Part shown: one piece after another, positions 52,401-62,333 of the stretch
Numbering within the stretch: position 1 is the first letter of the stretch
How the letters are laid out: each line of letters opens with the position of its first letter
Assembly (NCBI GenBank): GCA_964020975.1
Contig: CAXHWN010002399.1
Span: 124,001-188,000, forward strand
Direction: 5' to 3'
DNA: 64,000 bases
From: Hermodice carunculata
Lineage: Eukaryota; Annelida; Polychaeta; Eunicida; Amphinomidae
The notes under the pieces: generated by a model
What the model was told of the DNA's origin: nothing
The model's database searches: none
What the model saw: only the letters and a program-made list of their open reading frames with translations
Program-made: the position numbers and the translations under genes

Positions 52401-52494
52401 AATTCACAACAGTCTCTGTCTGTTTGGACCATGTTTCGAATTTGCCAAGAAATGTTTCCCCTTCCAAGATTGAGATGTTTTTATCGACGCCCAT
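49488..52494 (-). CDS. Ebony-like nonribosomal peptide synthetase (A-T-GNAT-like)
   Basis: Predicted 897-residue cytosolic enzyme that activates an amino acid with ATP, holds it on a phosphopantetheine arm and conjugates it to an amine. Coding exons are 52,494-49,996 and 49,682-49,488, joined in phase 0 (AAG|GTAAAC, then TTTGCAG|GCC). The start is ATGGGCGTC at 52,494: TTTTCATTTTCAG just upstream is a splice acceptor, so the longer open frame begins in an intron, and AAAATGG is a good context. Adenylation domain, about 1-560: TTTTGTTGTPK (195-205), NGWGMVETG (339-347), TGDF (437-440), GRQVHHVKIRGFRLHIGEVE (452-471), PPNDKVNDKRL with the catalytic-type lysine (about 546). Carrier domain: DIGGTS, Ser609. 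The C-terminal region, about 660-897 (LPLVAHNFVER, GKLVAANLNSL, VDGIRYFGDF), resembles Ebony's amine-selecting domain. Drosophila Ebony is 879 residues. Substrate unknown. Confidence 0.9.
49683..49995 (-). other. Intron of the Ebony-like gene
   Basis: 313 bp with GTAAAC donor (49,995-49,990) and TTTGCAG acceptor (AG at 49,684-49,683). It interrupts the C-terminal domain between VTK and ATWED. Confidence 0.88.
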
Positions 52495-52530
52495 TTTTGC
52501 TGAAAATGAAAAAAAATGCATGAATAGTGT
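52495..52530 (-). promoter_or_regulatory. Splice acceptor before the Ebony-like start codon
   Basis: Minus strand reads GCATTTTTTTTCATTTTCAG, then CAAAA and the ATG. The AG lies at 52,501-52,500, so a 5' UTR exon should lie upstream on the minus strand (above 52,530). Confidence 0.75.
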
Positions 52531-53300
52531 CTTTTTGTTATGTGTTCACCACGTATTATCTTCTTGAAATTTGCAGCATGACATCTGACCAAGTGTCCTT
52601 AATCTTGAAACCTTAAAATTTATGTTCAAGATAATCATGATTTCCCCACATATGTTACACTTGAACTGTTTCTCCATATATACCCAGAATTGCACCTGAG
52701 GGCAATTCTGGAAACAGTCAGAAATGTCTTTTTTTTTATTTTGACAATTGAATGTCTGCAATAAAAAATGATTGCACTGTATTTACAGGCGCTTATAGAT
52801 ACTCAACATGACATCATTTTCAGATTTTTGGCTTACCTTTTTCTTAGTTTAAAAAAATTCAATGCCGATCAGATATAATTAGGTTTTGAACACACACAGA
52901 CACAGAGAAACACAGAACAGGATGGGCGAGGAGTACCTACTCTCTGACTCATCTATATTGAAACATGACCTCTTACAGTCTGACACTGGGGATCAAACAT
53001 GACTTTTTGTTTTATGGGTAAATTGGATAGCTAATATTTTTAGTATCGCCATGTACTACTTGGTACTCCGGTATAAATGAATACATTTAAACTAAACGCT
53101 TGCACTCAAGTAAAAAGGCCACAGGGAGAACTAAAAGATTGCTGGGCTAACAAGTATTAATCATAAGATGAGGTCTGGATGGTCACATTAACTCTTTCAG
53201 TGCCATATTTTGACTGAGACAAGAGCCTTCCTCAGCACGCTTTAGAAAGCTGTTGACCTGGACACTTTTGACGGCCTCTGCAATGGTGGGGATTCACATG
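52531..53300. other. Probable 5' intron or UTR region of the Ebony-like gene
   Basis: No coding sequence recognised. The transcript must start somewhere above 52.5 kb, but I could not identify the first exon or a promoter. Confidence 0.4.
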
Positions 53301-53850
53301 AATGACTAGAAAAGAAGATTTGCTATAAAGCAAATCTGTCTGTGTGCCTTCAATAGATGCAAACATGACTTGATGAAAGTTTCAGATACCCAAATGACCT
53401 TGACCACCTTTGACTTCTAGGGGTAACATATCATTTAAAAAATGTACAGTGTTGCAATACCTACAATTGGAGCCTGACATAGCTGAAATTGGATGAAAAT
53501 TAACCAAGTTATGGCTATATGAAGATTTCAAAGGTCCAAATGGCCTTGTATTTGACCTTCAGAGGTCACAAGTAAATTACTAAAAAGGTACATTTTTACA
53601 ATATCTACAATGCAAGCTCAACATGAACCAATTGAGATGAAAATTGGCCAAATTATGGTTCGATGAAATTTCAAAGGGAAAAATATCCTTGACCTTTAAC
53701 TTCTATAGTCACATGTGAAATACAAAAAAAAATTTGCTGTATTTTAATACCTATAAATTGAGTCCAACATTATTAAAATTAGATAAAAATTGACAAAGTT
53801 ATACCCAGGTGAAACTTTCAAAGGTCCAAATGACATTGACCTTTAGGTCT
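53301..53850 (+). repeat. Third array of about 144-bp units
   Basis: Four units in the same orientation as the 42 kb array (CCAAATGACCTTGACC near 53,390, AAGGTCCAAATGGCCTTG near 53,532, then 53,675 and 53,820). The left flank GATTTGCTATAAAGCAAATC matches GTTTTGCTGCAAAGCAAACC at 42,070, so that flank belongs to the repeat. The right end differs from the other arrays. Confidence 0.8.
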
Positions 53851-54965
53851 TAAACTTCCTGTACCAGTCCTGTTTAACTCTATACGGTTATGTGCATTTT
53901 TAAAAAAAAAAAAAAAAAAAAAAAACTCAAAATATTTGGTAATATCACCCCGAAAGCGGTCCTTCTGCAAGAAAAACCAGAAAATCAATCTTGGGCCAAA
54001 GTAAGAACTCTGAATGAGGAAACTTTGGTCCAGCCTTTATAAAAAATGACTTAAGAAACTGAAACAAAATTGTTGATTTACTGTAAAGCACAAACCATGC
54101 CACACCCACATGTAACATAAAAACATTCCATTCTATAGTAGCAAGAATACTATGGCAAAAGGAATAAAAAAAATGACACAAGGCGCCCCCCCCCCCCCGA
54201 TCGTGATATCGTTAGCTCTAACAAGCTTCGAAAATGCGTACTGATATTTCAGGGCAGTAAAATGAAAGACAGGAATTCAGTAAATTAGGTGAAATAGGAC
54301 ACGTTAAGGGCCCACAATTGAACAATTTGCGACAGAATTTCACAGGCCTTTATGGAATATCAAATATACTCCTATTTGACCATGGAATACAGAATAATAT
54401 GTCTATCTAACTGATCATAGAATTTCAAAACTGTCACTGAATATCGAATTAAACTATTTTCCAAAACATATATTGAATAAAACATTTCTTTTTAAACAAT
54501 TTATCTATTAACGCTTAAACAATTTTCTGTAAGAAGGCTTATTTGTAAAAGTGTAATTTCTTTTATTTTATGCATTATTTTCAAATAGGCATAGATATAT
54601 ATGGTTACACACTCTTTTATCAAATTAACAGAAAACTCTTATGATTGGTTAAAGCTTTTATTCAGTACCGAATATCAAGCCCCCACGGCCCCCGTACGAT
54701 GTCGTCTAAATATGGAACATAATGCTGGCTATTGACTGTAAATGTTTGATTTAACATGATATACATGAATTTTATAAAAAGAAATATCACAACCTTTTGA
54801 AATCCCCATAAGTATCCTTAGCCTCGATTCATGAGATGAAACCACCATTATATTCATTGTATATTTTTATATTAGCACAAAGGCATGAAACTTGTCTTGC
54901 TTAACTTTTTAAAATAAAGTATGCTGTTGGTGTTGTGCAACCAAACTTCATAAAAAACATGCAAG
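53851..54965. other. No gene seen; A-run and C-run
   Basis: Twenty-odd As at 53,903-53,925 and fourteen Cs at 54,185-54,199. The rest is AT-rich and featureless. Confidence 0.45.
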
Positions 54966-55580
54966 ATGAGAAAGTGGGATGCTCATGTAAGTAAAATAGG
55001 AAACAAACTTGCTAAAGTAAATGGGATCTTGAAGAAAATCAACAAATTTGTACCAAAAAGTTGCCTTTTGCATATTTATAATTCACTGTTTTTATCACAT
55101 TTAAACAATGGTATTCTTGCATGGGGATTTTCATATGAGCGTATTTCTATGCTTCAAAAAAAGGCTATCCGCACAATTTGTAATGCTAATTATAATGCAC
55201 ATACCGCCCCGCTTTTTAAGCAGCTAAATCTATTAAAAATAGAGGATTTGAGAAAGTTGAAAGCACTGAAATTTTACTACAAATATTCACATGACGAACT
55301 TCCTTATTATTTCAAAGGCATGTATCAAGTTAAACAACCCACTCATACCTATTACTTTCGTACCAGAGTCGTGCCTCCCCTCACAATACCCAACAAAACC
55401 AGATCAAAAGATTGCATTAGATACTACATCCCAAGTTTGCTTCTTATTACACCTCCCTGTATAACTGATAAAATTTATTCCCATTCATACCACGGTTTTT
55501 CTAGTTATATAAAAAAAATCTACATAAATGAATACCAAGAGTTCTGTACCCTGCCAGATTGTTTTGTATGTAACAGATAA
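54966..55580 (+). CDS. LINE ORF2 C-terminal fragment
   Basis: A 204-residue open frame from the thumb/connection region and C-terminus of a jockey/CR1-like reverse transcriptase: HVSKIGNKLAKVNGILKKIN, LLHIYNSLFLSHLNNGILAW, then MLQKKAIRTICNANY, HTAPLFKQLNLLKIEDLRK and a C-terminal CTLPDCFVCNR. The palm with FADD and the endonuclease are absent because of 5' truncation, so it has no activity of its own. The first ATG is internal to the ancestral ORF. The frame has no stops, so the insertion is probably fairly recent. It belongs to a different subfamily from the 36-37 kb copy, whose C-terminal sequence is unlike it. Confidence 0.88.
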   Translation: MRKWDAHVSKIGNKLAKVNGILKKINKFVPKSCLLHIYNSLFLSHLNNGILAWGFSYERISMLQKKAIRTICNANYNAHTAPLFKQLNLLKIEDLRKLKALKFYYKYSHDELPYYFKGMYQVKQPTHTYYFRTRVVPPLTIPNKTRSKDCIRYYIPSLLLITPPCITDKIYSHSYHGFSSYIKKIYINEYQEFCTLPDCFVCNR

Positions 55581-55862
55581 TAGAATGTATTGTATTTATT
55601 TTTCCTCATCATCCAAAGTTTTGACTGCCCAGTGATTCTTTTATTTCAGTTAAGCAATCCATGTGCAAGATGCTGTAAATTAGTTACCCGTTAAAGGTGG
55701 CCCCAGCGATAGCGGATCTCAATCCTTAGCTGGGTCATCCTGACAAGACTTCTCATAAGCTTTTGTTATTAATGAATGTACAGTACTGATGTTAATTTTC
55801 TTGTATTTTGATTCCTCATTGTCAAATAAAACGTTTCTGAGTTCTGAGTTCTGAGTTCTGAA
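54966..55862 (+). mobile_element. 5'-truncated LINE with (TTCTGAG)n tail
   Basis: Contains the ORF2 C-terminus, an untranslated region of about 250 bp, AATAAAACG near 55,825 and then four TTCTGAG units to about 55,861. Short 7-8-bp repeat tails are typical of CR1/jockey-like LINEs. Confidence 0.88.
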
Positions 55863-57085
55863 AGGCATGGCTATAGATAAAATTTAAAGTTTTGCCAGTG
55901 TTTACCTGCCATAGCCAGGAAACACGTGCTTCATGCAAGGCTTGCCGGCATCACGTCACTGTGTTTGAATTTATGATTCGCTCTCTGTTTATAAAATTCA
56001 TTATGGAAAAAATATCTCAAACCAAAAAACACAAGTAGCTGATAACTTCAGATTATAGCCTAGCTGAAACAGTGGGCTTATTTCCGGTAAATGGCCCCCA
56101 AAGGTGTGAGCACAAGACAGCCTAGAACTATTAAGTACCGTCACGTGCATCTGATTGGCCGCAATGGTGTATTCAGGCCACGGACCACAGTTATAAATAC
56201 TTCTATTTATCATATTAACATTTTTGAGTCTAAATAATCAGCATTTTAGTATTTTAAAATTCCGTGAACGGCATTTAACAGATAAAAGTGTCAGGAAAAC
56301 ATGGATGGATTTTTTGTCATATAATTCCCAGCTCGTTAATTTATGATAATTTAAATACGAACCAACACCTGGATGTCAGCTTTATACAGGTGTATGAACT
56401 GTGCTCTGGCCGGGGTCACATCTTTGTCCTTCCCCACAATAAAATTCCCACCTGGCCTGGAAGACAGTGCACCTATATGACCACCAATGAAGCAACTCTG
56501 TGATGCAGCAAACCTGACTAGGGTTACTTTATTTAAACAGAAGCTACAGCATGCTGAAAACATAGTATTGTCACAATTATGGACTATCTCCTTTGGGGTG
56601 CGCAACCAGCCAATCACAACTGTGGTGTGTAACCTTTATCGTCAATCATCAACTAAAGCCTCCATTATAAATGCCCATTACGACACGTCCGACAGTAGCA
56701 ACAATTAGTTTACTCTTTGTCACTAATTTTTTAGTGCAAACCACATTGCATACGCTTTGACCTGAAATCGTGGAGTTTCGCGAGGAGTACAGTACAGCCA
56801 GAAAGTCTTGCATTCATTTTGAATGGTCGCCTGGTGCACAGGCGCAGGCCACGCCATCTGCACTGCCTGCACGTATTGCAGTAAAGGTAGGCAATGCTTG
56901 GGACTTGAATGAATAACATGACCTGACCACGACTCTTTTGGCTCTGTGCTATGGGCAATCGCTACGACTTTGATATTTTATTTCAGGTGTATTAATTTGT
57001 ACGTATTAAAAGATCGCAGTGTATGGGAATGCCCTCCTTTGTCAATGTTCAAGCACATGCTATAACATCACCCAGGATCCTCGGG
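55863..57085. other. No gene; repeat segment inside
   Basis: Apart from the repeat copy at 56,395-56,640, nothing recognised. Confidence 0.4.
56395..56640 (+). repeat. Dispersed repeat pair, copy 1
   Basis: Shares CCACCAATGAAGCAACTCTG, TTCACCTGGCC-like and GATGCGCAACCA-like stretches with 58,126-58,355, same orientation. Confidence 0.85.
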
Positions 57086-57089
57086 CGAC

Positions 57090-57190
57090 TTCTTCACTGA
57101 TTGTACGGGTGGCTCAGGGGTCACAGTTGACTAGTTGGTGGTGCCGAAGTTGGAGGGCTCGAATCTCATAGGAGGCTGCTGAAATATTTT
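57090..57190 (+). repeat. tRNA-derived SINE-like fragment
   Basis: A-box-like TGGCTCAGGGG (57,110-57,120) and B-box-like GGCTCGAATCT (57,156-57,166) are 46 bp apart, as in tRNA genes. A related B box (GGGTTCAAATCCC) lies at about 57,448-57,460. Stems of a working tRNA are not evident. Confidence 0.5.
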
Positions 57191-57589
57191 CATTTTAGTT
57201 TATACTCCATTGGCTTCTTTGTAGTGTGGGCCATTGCTTCGATTTTGAAATTATATTGCATGTGCATTTCCTTGTACAAAATACAATCGTCGGTCTGTAG
57301 AAAATGTGCCACTGTGTGATGTGCCAGCTACACCTGTGATTACATCAGCCTGACTCCTCTGTCTATCTTTTAGGGTTCTTCTGATTGCTCGGATAATGAA
57401 GTGTTAAGCTTCTTAGTTTACACTTTGTGATGGTGCCAAAGGTTGAGGGTTCAAATCCCACAGGACACTGACAAACTTGTATTTTTATTTTCTATTACAC
57501 ATGGTTTCCTGGTGATGACCCTTTTACATACATTTACACATGATGCTAACGGTTTTATGCTCAATGCCAAATGTGGTATGTCATTGTGC

Positions 57590-57795
57590 TTAATCCCTCA
57601 TGTTATATTGTATTTTGCCCCGTGCTATTTTGCCTTGTGGTAGATTGTACATTCTGTCGTTCCTGGGGATATTTTTCATTTTGTCTCATTGTAAATGCTG
57701 TTTTGCCTTGGGCTTTTTTACCTTTTGATAGATTGTACTTTCTGTCGTTCCTGGGTATACCTGTCATTTTTGCCTTGTTGCAGATGCTTTTATTT
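57590..57795 (+). repeat. Tandem duplication of about 88 bp
   Basis: TAGATTGTACATTCTGTCGT near 57,642 recurs as TAGATTGTACTTTCTGTCGT near 57,731, each followed by TCCTGGG. TTTTGCCTTG also repeats. Confidence 0.8.
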
Positions 57796-57995
57796 ATTTT
57801 GACAAATCTAATTTGGTTTGATAATGCTGATCACTTTTATACTTTGAGACAATTCCAAATAAACAAAATGATATGTAACAACAAGAATAATAAAATACAA
57901 TACAATACAATATATAAGAGAACAAGGAATCAAGGATATTATATATGAAATTCAGAATTAAGAAAGTACTGAGGGGAAAGAAAAATTGAATGACG

Positions 57996-58115
57996 CAAAA
58001 TAGAATATACCATCAGGAACAACAGAATATATACCCAGGCACAATAGAATATAGCATCAAGCACAATAGAATATAACACCAGGCACAATAGAATGTACCA
58101 CCAGGCATAATGGAA
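57996..58115 (+). repeat. 22-bp minisatellite
   Basis: Five or so units of AGGCACAATAGAATATAACA plus two bases, with small changes. Confidence 0.88.
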
Positions 58116-58125
58116 TTTTGGCCCT

Positions 58126-58355
58126 AATTTCGTTCCATAAAGGTGACATCAGGGTACTTTCTCAGCATATGGTTTTCACCTGGCCTTGTAGAAAGCGCAA
58201 CTTCAGAACCACCAATGAAGCAACTCTGTGCTGCAGGCAACCTTACCTTGCTCACTTCATTTATACAAACGCTACATGATGCTGGTAACACAGTACTTTC
58301 ACATTCCGGATTTAGTGGGATGCGCAACCACACAATCCTAAATGTGGTCTACAAC
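58126..58355 (+). repeat. Dispersed repeat pair, copy 2
   Basis: Partner of 56,395-56,640, about 1.73 kb downstream and in the same orientation. The 22-bp minisatellite abuts its left side. Confidence 0.85.
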
Positions 58356-58917
58356 TGACAGTCTCAAACTCTTCAAGTCTTGAACAATAATCAATACACA
58401 GTGTAAAATAGAGAGGATGGTGACACATATATTCCCAGGTATACATGTCAGTGTGTGAAATGCAGGTATATTGAAACACGACTGCAATAACAGCATTGTC
58501 ATTGAGTGGCTAGAAGTTACTTATTTCTTACTGATAAAAATCAAAATGTATAGTTTGCCAGCCTATAGACGCTACTATGCTGTCCAAAAGGTTGATTCAA
58601 GGTTCTGTGGCACGTAGAGTGATTCAAAACTGAACAGTTTGCAAAATTCGTGTATGCTCTGTGTAAAACTTACACTTCCTGTCTGAGATTGAAACTCTAT
58701 AACGCATGAACGTCAATTGTAAATCTCGGGTCGTGGGGAAATGCTTAACTCTCACTCAGTTTTGTTTTATGTAACTGTGCACTTGTATATGCCAAGCTTG
58801 ACCTTTCAAAGGCACATAACATCCAAATTTTAAGAACATCATAGGTACCTTCCTATTGGTATTTAATAGTGCACATGACCGTATGATCCGCCATTACCCC
58901 GATGTTATGAATGTATA
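58356..58917. other. No gene seen
   Basis: No coding sequence. The last 100 bp (TAGTGCACATGACCGTATGA, 58,868) resemble 60,930-60,960, so they belong to a dispersed repeat. Confidence 0.45.
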
Positions 58918-58936
58918 CAAACACACAGACACACAG

Positions 58937-59007
<71 letters not shown>

Positions 59008-59056
59008 AGTGTGTGTGTGTGTGTGTGTGTGTACATATATATGTGTGTGTGTGCAA
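58918..59056. repeat. Palindromic (CA)n-(TA)n-(GT)n microsatellite
   Basis: ACACACAGACACACAG leads into a CA run, a TATATATATATA centre at about 58,978-58,990, then a GT run to 59,031, ACATATATATGT and GT again. The two flanks are mutually complementary. Confidence 0.95.
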
Positions 59057-59119
59057 ATATGTCAGATTTACTGCTATCCTTATTGCAGTGCACCTATTCC
59101 CTTACATATTTTCCTAAAT

Positions 59120-60890
59120 TTGATACTTTGCATAAAATCACAAAATGACAGAACCAGCGTGTAGTGAACACATTTTGCGGAGAGCAAGTCCAGGAACATT
59201 CTCTAGGCATGGAGAGGAATACAGCTTGTAGTTTGTGATAAGAACCACAGAAAATGAAAACGAACAGAACTTCGTAAAAATATTAAGGAAAAAAAATCCG
59301 CAGCACCAATTGTTGAACAGATCAAGGTCTTGCTATCCCAAGACAAGAAGTGTCCCTACGCAATTTCAAAGCAATTGGCCAGTGGGTTTTCGAGAAGATT
59401 TTTCAAGATGTTACCTACGGAGCACAGAAGGGGCATGAGATAAAAAATACTTCTTTCCCACCTGATAAATATTTTGTTCCCTTGCAATATAATTGCGTGG
59501 GAAGACAATAAAAAAGTATCACAAAAACAGGTACCTCTTAAGCCCCAGAAGAGACAAAGAAGAAAATTTGTTATTTTATTCCTGCGCAATAATTACTCCG
59601 TTCCCTCGCAATCATAATTATTAAACTTAGAATATTATTTGCGAGGGAACGAAATAACTATTTCGAGAGAACGTTATAGTATTGCGACGGAACGAAATAA
59701 TGATTTCGAGGGAACAAAATAGTATAGCTAGGAAATGAAATAATTATTGCGAGGGAACGAAATGATTATTGCGAGGGAACGCAATATTATTGCGAGGGAA
59801 CAAAATCATTATTGCGAGGAAATGCAATAGTATTGCGAGAGAACGAAATAAAATATTTTTTCCATGTCCCCTCGTGGGCTCCAGACTGAATCAGCAACGG
59901 ACATAAGTGATTTTTTTTTCGAAATATTTTTAGATGGAACACAATAAAATTGCAAGAGAGCTCAATAGTATTGCGAGGGAACGAAGTAATTATTTCGAGG
60001 GAACGCAATACTATTGCGACAAAAAGATTATTTTTCTTTCATGTCCCCAAATTAAGAACTAAGAGTCCCTGTGATTGATCCTGTGAGATATCAAAGCAAT
60101 TGGGAGAGCAGTTTTGGAAAAGAAGAATTCTAAGATTTGCCCAAAAAGAACAAAACAATTCGTAAAAAAATCCAAAAAGCACTGGAGCGTGACCATTTGA
60201 TCAAACTCTGTAGAAACCTACCCAATGTACATTGCCAACAGGTATGAAGTGAATCTGGATGACTGTTTCAGAGAAGAAGTCGATACGTGAATGGGCATTA
60301 GAATGCCCGTTGACTTGCATCATAATCAAAAGAGAAGGTGCATTTACCGATAAGTACCCGAATTGAAAAAAATATCGTTAAAAATCAGGAATCCCCAGGA
60401 GTGCCACGTAGTGAATAAATTTGTTTGACCTTTTTTTACAAAGGAACAGGTCCACAAAGTTTCAGCTTAATCCGAGTGACGGTTCTGGAGAGGACGTCAA
60501 AAATAGTTAAAACACACAAAAAATCATTTTAAAAAAATGCAGCTCCACACCTGGTGAAAAAAGGAGAACTTTAAGTCCCTAGGAGTGTTACTGTGTGATC
60601 CCCAAGCAATTGGACGAGCAGTTTCGGAGAACATCATGTTTTTAATATTTGCGCCTAAAAAGAACCGAAAAAAATCCAGAATCATTTTAGCGTGACTATT
60701 TTAACGAGCTTGGTAGAAACCCACCCAAGGTACATTGCCACCAAGCATAAAGTGAATCTGGCCAGTTTTGGAGAAGACGTCAAAAAGTGCTTGTGAACTG
60801 ATCGGCAGACGGATGACGGACGGACGGACGACGGACGACTGAGTCTCCTAAAAGTTCAGCCTGACTGGCAGTCAGTTCAGCTAACAACAC
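59120..60890 (-). repeat. Dispersed repeat, minus-strand copies, with minisatellite inside
   Basis: Successive copies share AGCAATTGG.GAGCAG, CCCAAGGTACATTGCCA-like and GAAGTGAATCTGG-like stretches and end in GACGGACGGACGGACGACGG and CAGCTAACAACAC (60,830-60,890). These correspond, reversed, to the CAGCTGAC..GTC..GTCCATTG start of the plus copies. Confidence 0.7.
59470..60020. repeat. Palindromic minisatellite of 21-22-bp units
   Basis: Units GCGAGGGAACGAAATGATTATT and variants recur from about 59,640 to 59,850 and 59,950 to 60,020; reversed units (CGTTCCCTCGCAAT) lie at about 59,600. The ATTATT/AATAAT parts can pair with each other. Confidence 0.88.
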
Positions 60891-61147
60891 AAAAAACCCA
60901 TAAGTACTTTCCAATTAGCATTTATTATTAATCATGGGCGTATGATCCACCATTAGACATCCTCTTATGTTATTCAAAGTCGAAATTAACAACACTAAAA
61001 GAAATCCTATATGTACTTTTAAACATTATCTAATAGTAATTATGTGCCAAATGTTAAAAATTACCAAAATACCAGGATAAATGCCATGTTAACTGCTATT
61101 CCTATTGTACAATCATAATGCTAACATGTACGTATTCCCTTTACCTG
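60891..61147. other. No gene; dispersed repeat remnants
   Basis: GGCGTATGATCCACCATTA near 60,947 and AAAGTCGAAATTAACAACA near 60,975 resemble 58.88 kb and 27.45 kb. Nothing coding. Confidence 0.5.
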
Positions 61148-61255
61148 TTTTTTTGTTTGTTTGTTTGTTTGTTTGTTTGTTTGTTTGTTGGTTGTTTTTT
61201 TTTGTTTTTGTTTTTTTTTTATTTTTGGGTTTTTTTTATTTTTATTTACTTTTTT
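61148..61255 (+). repeat. (GTTT)n and T-rich tract
   Basis: GTTT run at about 61,155-61,190, then T runs with single Gs and a short GGG. Confidence 0.92.
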
Positions 61256-61527
61256 GGATAATTCGTTAAAAATCAGAAAAAGACTGCACCGCCATGCACT
61301 GACCAATTCGGTGGAGATCAAGTCCAGGTACATTCCCACAAAGTCTGAAGAGAACTCTACGTAGTATTCGGTGAGAAAAGTTTTAAAAAGGTGTCTATGC
61401 ACAACGGTCAGTACATTATAGGAAAGGAATCGCTGCGCACGATGTTGAACAAATGGAGGACTAGAGTTTCCTATAAAGTTTCCCAATGTACTGTTATAGC
61501 AATCGGATGTTTTTGGTAAAGACGCAC

Positions 61528-61582
<55 letters not shown>

Positions 61583-62247
61583 AAATGGACCCAGGTTACC
61601 CTGTGCAATATCAAAACGAGTGGTCGAGAAGGTCCTAAGATTTATTTCTTCAGAAAATAAAAGATTTTACAAAACAAAATTGAGGAAAATCTTATAATAT
61701 AAAAAAATTGCTGGTCCGTGACTATTTGAACACAAATTTGCACAGACCCACCCAGGATACATCCCCACGTAGTTTGACGTGAATCTGATTGACAGTTTTG
61801 TGTCCCTTTGCAATTTCGAAGCAATCGGGCAGTTTCATGACGGAGTTTAAGAGTTTACCAAATGAATAAATTTTAAAGTTACATTTTTTTAATCACTGGA
61901 GCAAACCCATTTTGCTAAATCCCACTAAGTTTGAAGTACATCTACGTGACGGTTTGGGGGGCCTGAAGAAGAAAATGTAAAAAGCAGACGCGGACGAACG
62001 GATGGACAGGTGGACGACAGACTAAGGCCCATTACAGGTAGCTAGTGCCGAAGGTTGGTGACCTGGTCGTGCGGTGGACAAAAGACAAAATGGGTTTCCC
62101 TGATTAACAAGTCAACTGAGCTAAAACAATGCAGTCTTCATCATACGTATGTATGGTCTAACATATGGACACATACAGTGATCAGTGGTAAACTTCAACA
62201 ACTCAGCAGGACGCAACATAAATCAAATACTTCAGTGTTCCATGATT

Positions 62248-62250
<3 letters not shown>
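61256..62250 (-). repeat. Dispersed repeat, minus-strand copies with (CA)n
   Basis: (CA)n at 61,530-61,579. From 61,720 the sequence matches 32,740-33,440, including TGACGTGAATCTGATTGACA, TTGCAATTTCGAAGCAAT and AACTGAGCTAAAACAATGCAG. Confidence 0.8.
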
Positions 62251-62329
<79 letters not shown>

Positions 62330-62333
62330 ATTT
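62248..62333. repeat. (TA)n microsatellite
   Basis: TA repeats with GTATAT interruptions. Confidence 0.95.

Noticed and set aside
52495-52521. Nine extra N-terminal residues of the synthetase open frame
   Set aside because: They are encoded by the polypyrimidine tract and AG of a splice acceptor.
57110-57166. Functional tRNA gene
   Set aside because: A and B boxes are present, but acceptor and anticodon stems do not pair convincingly.
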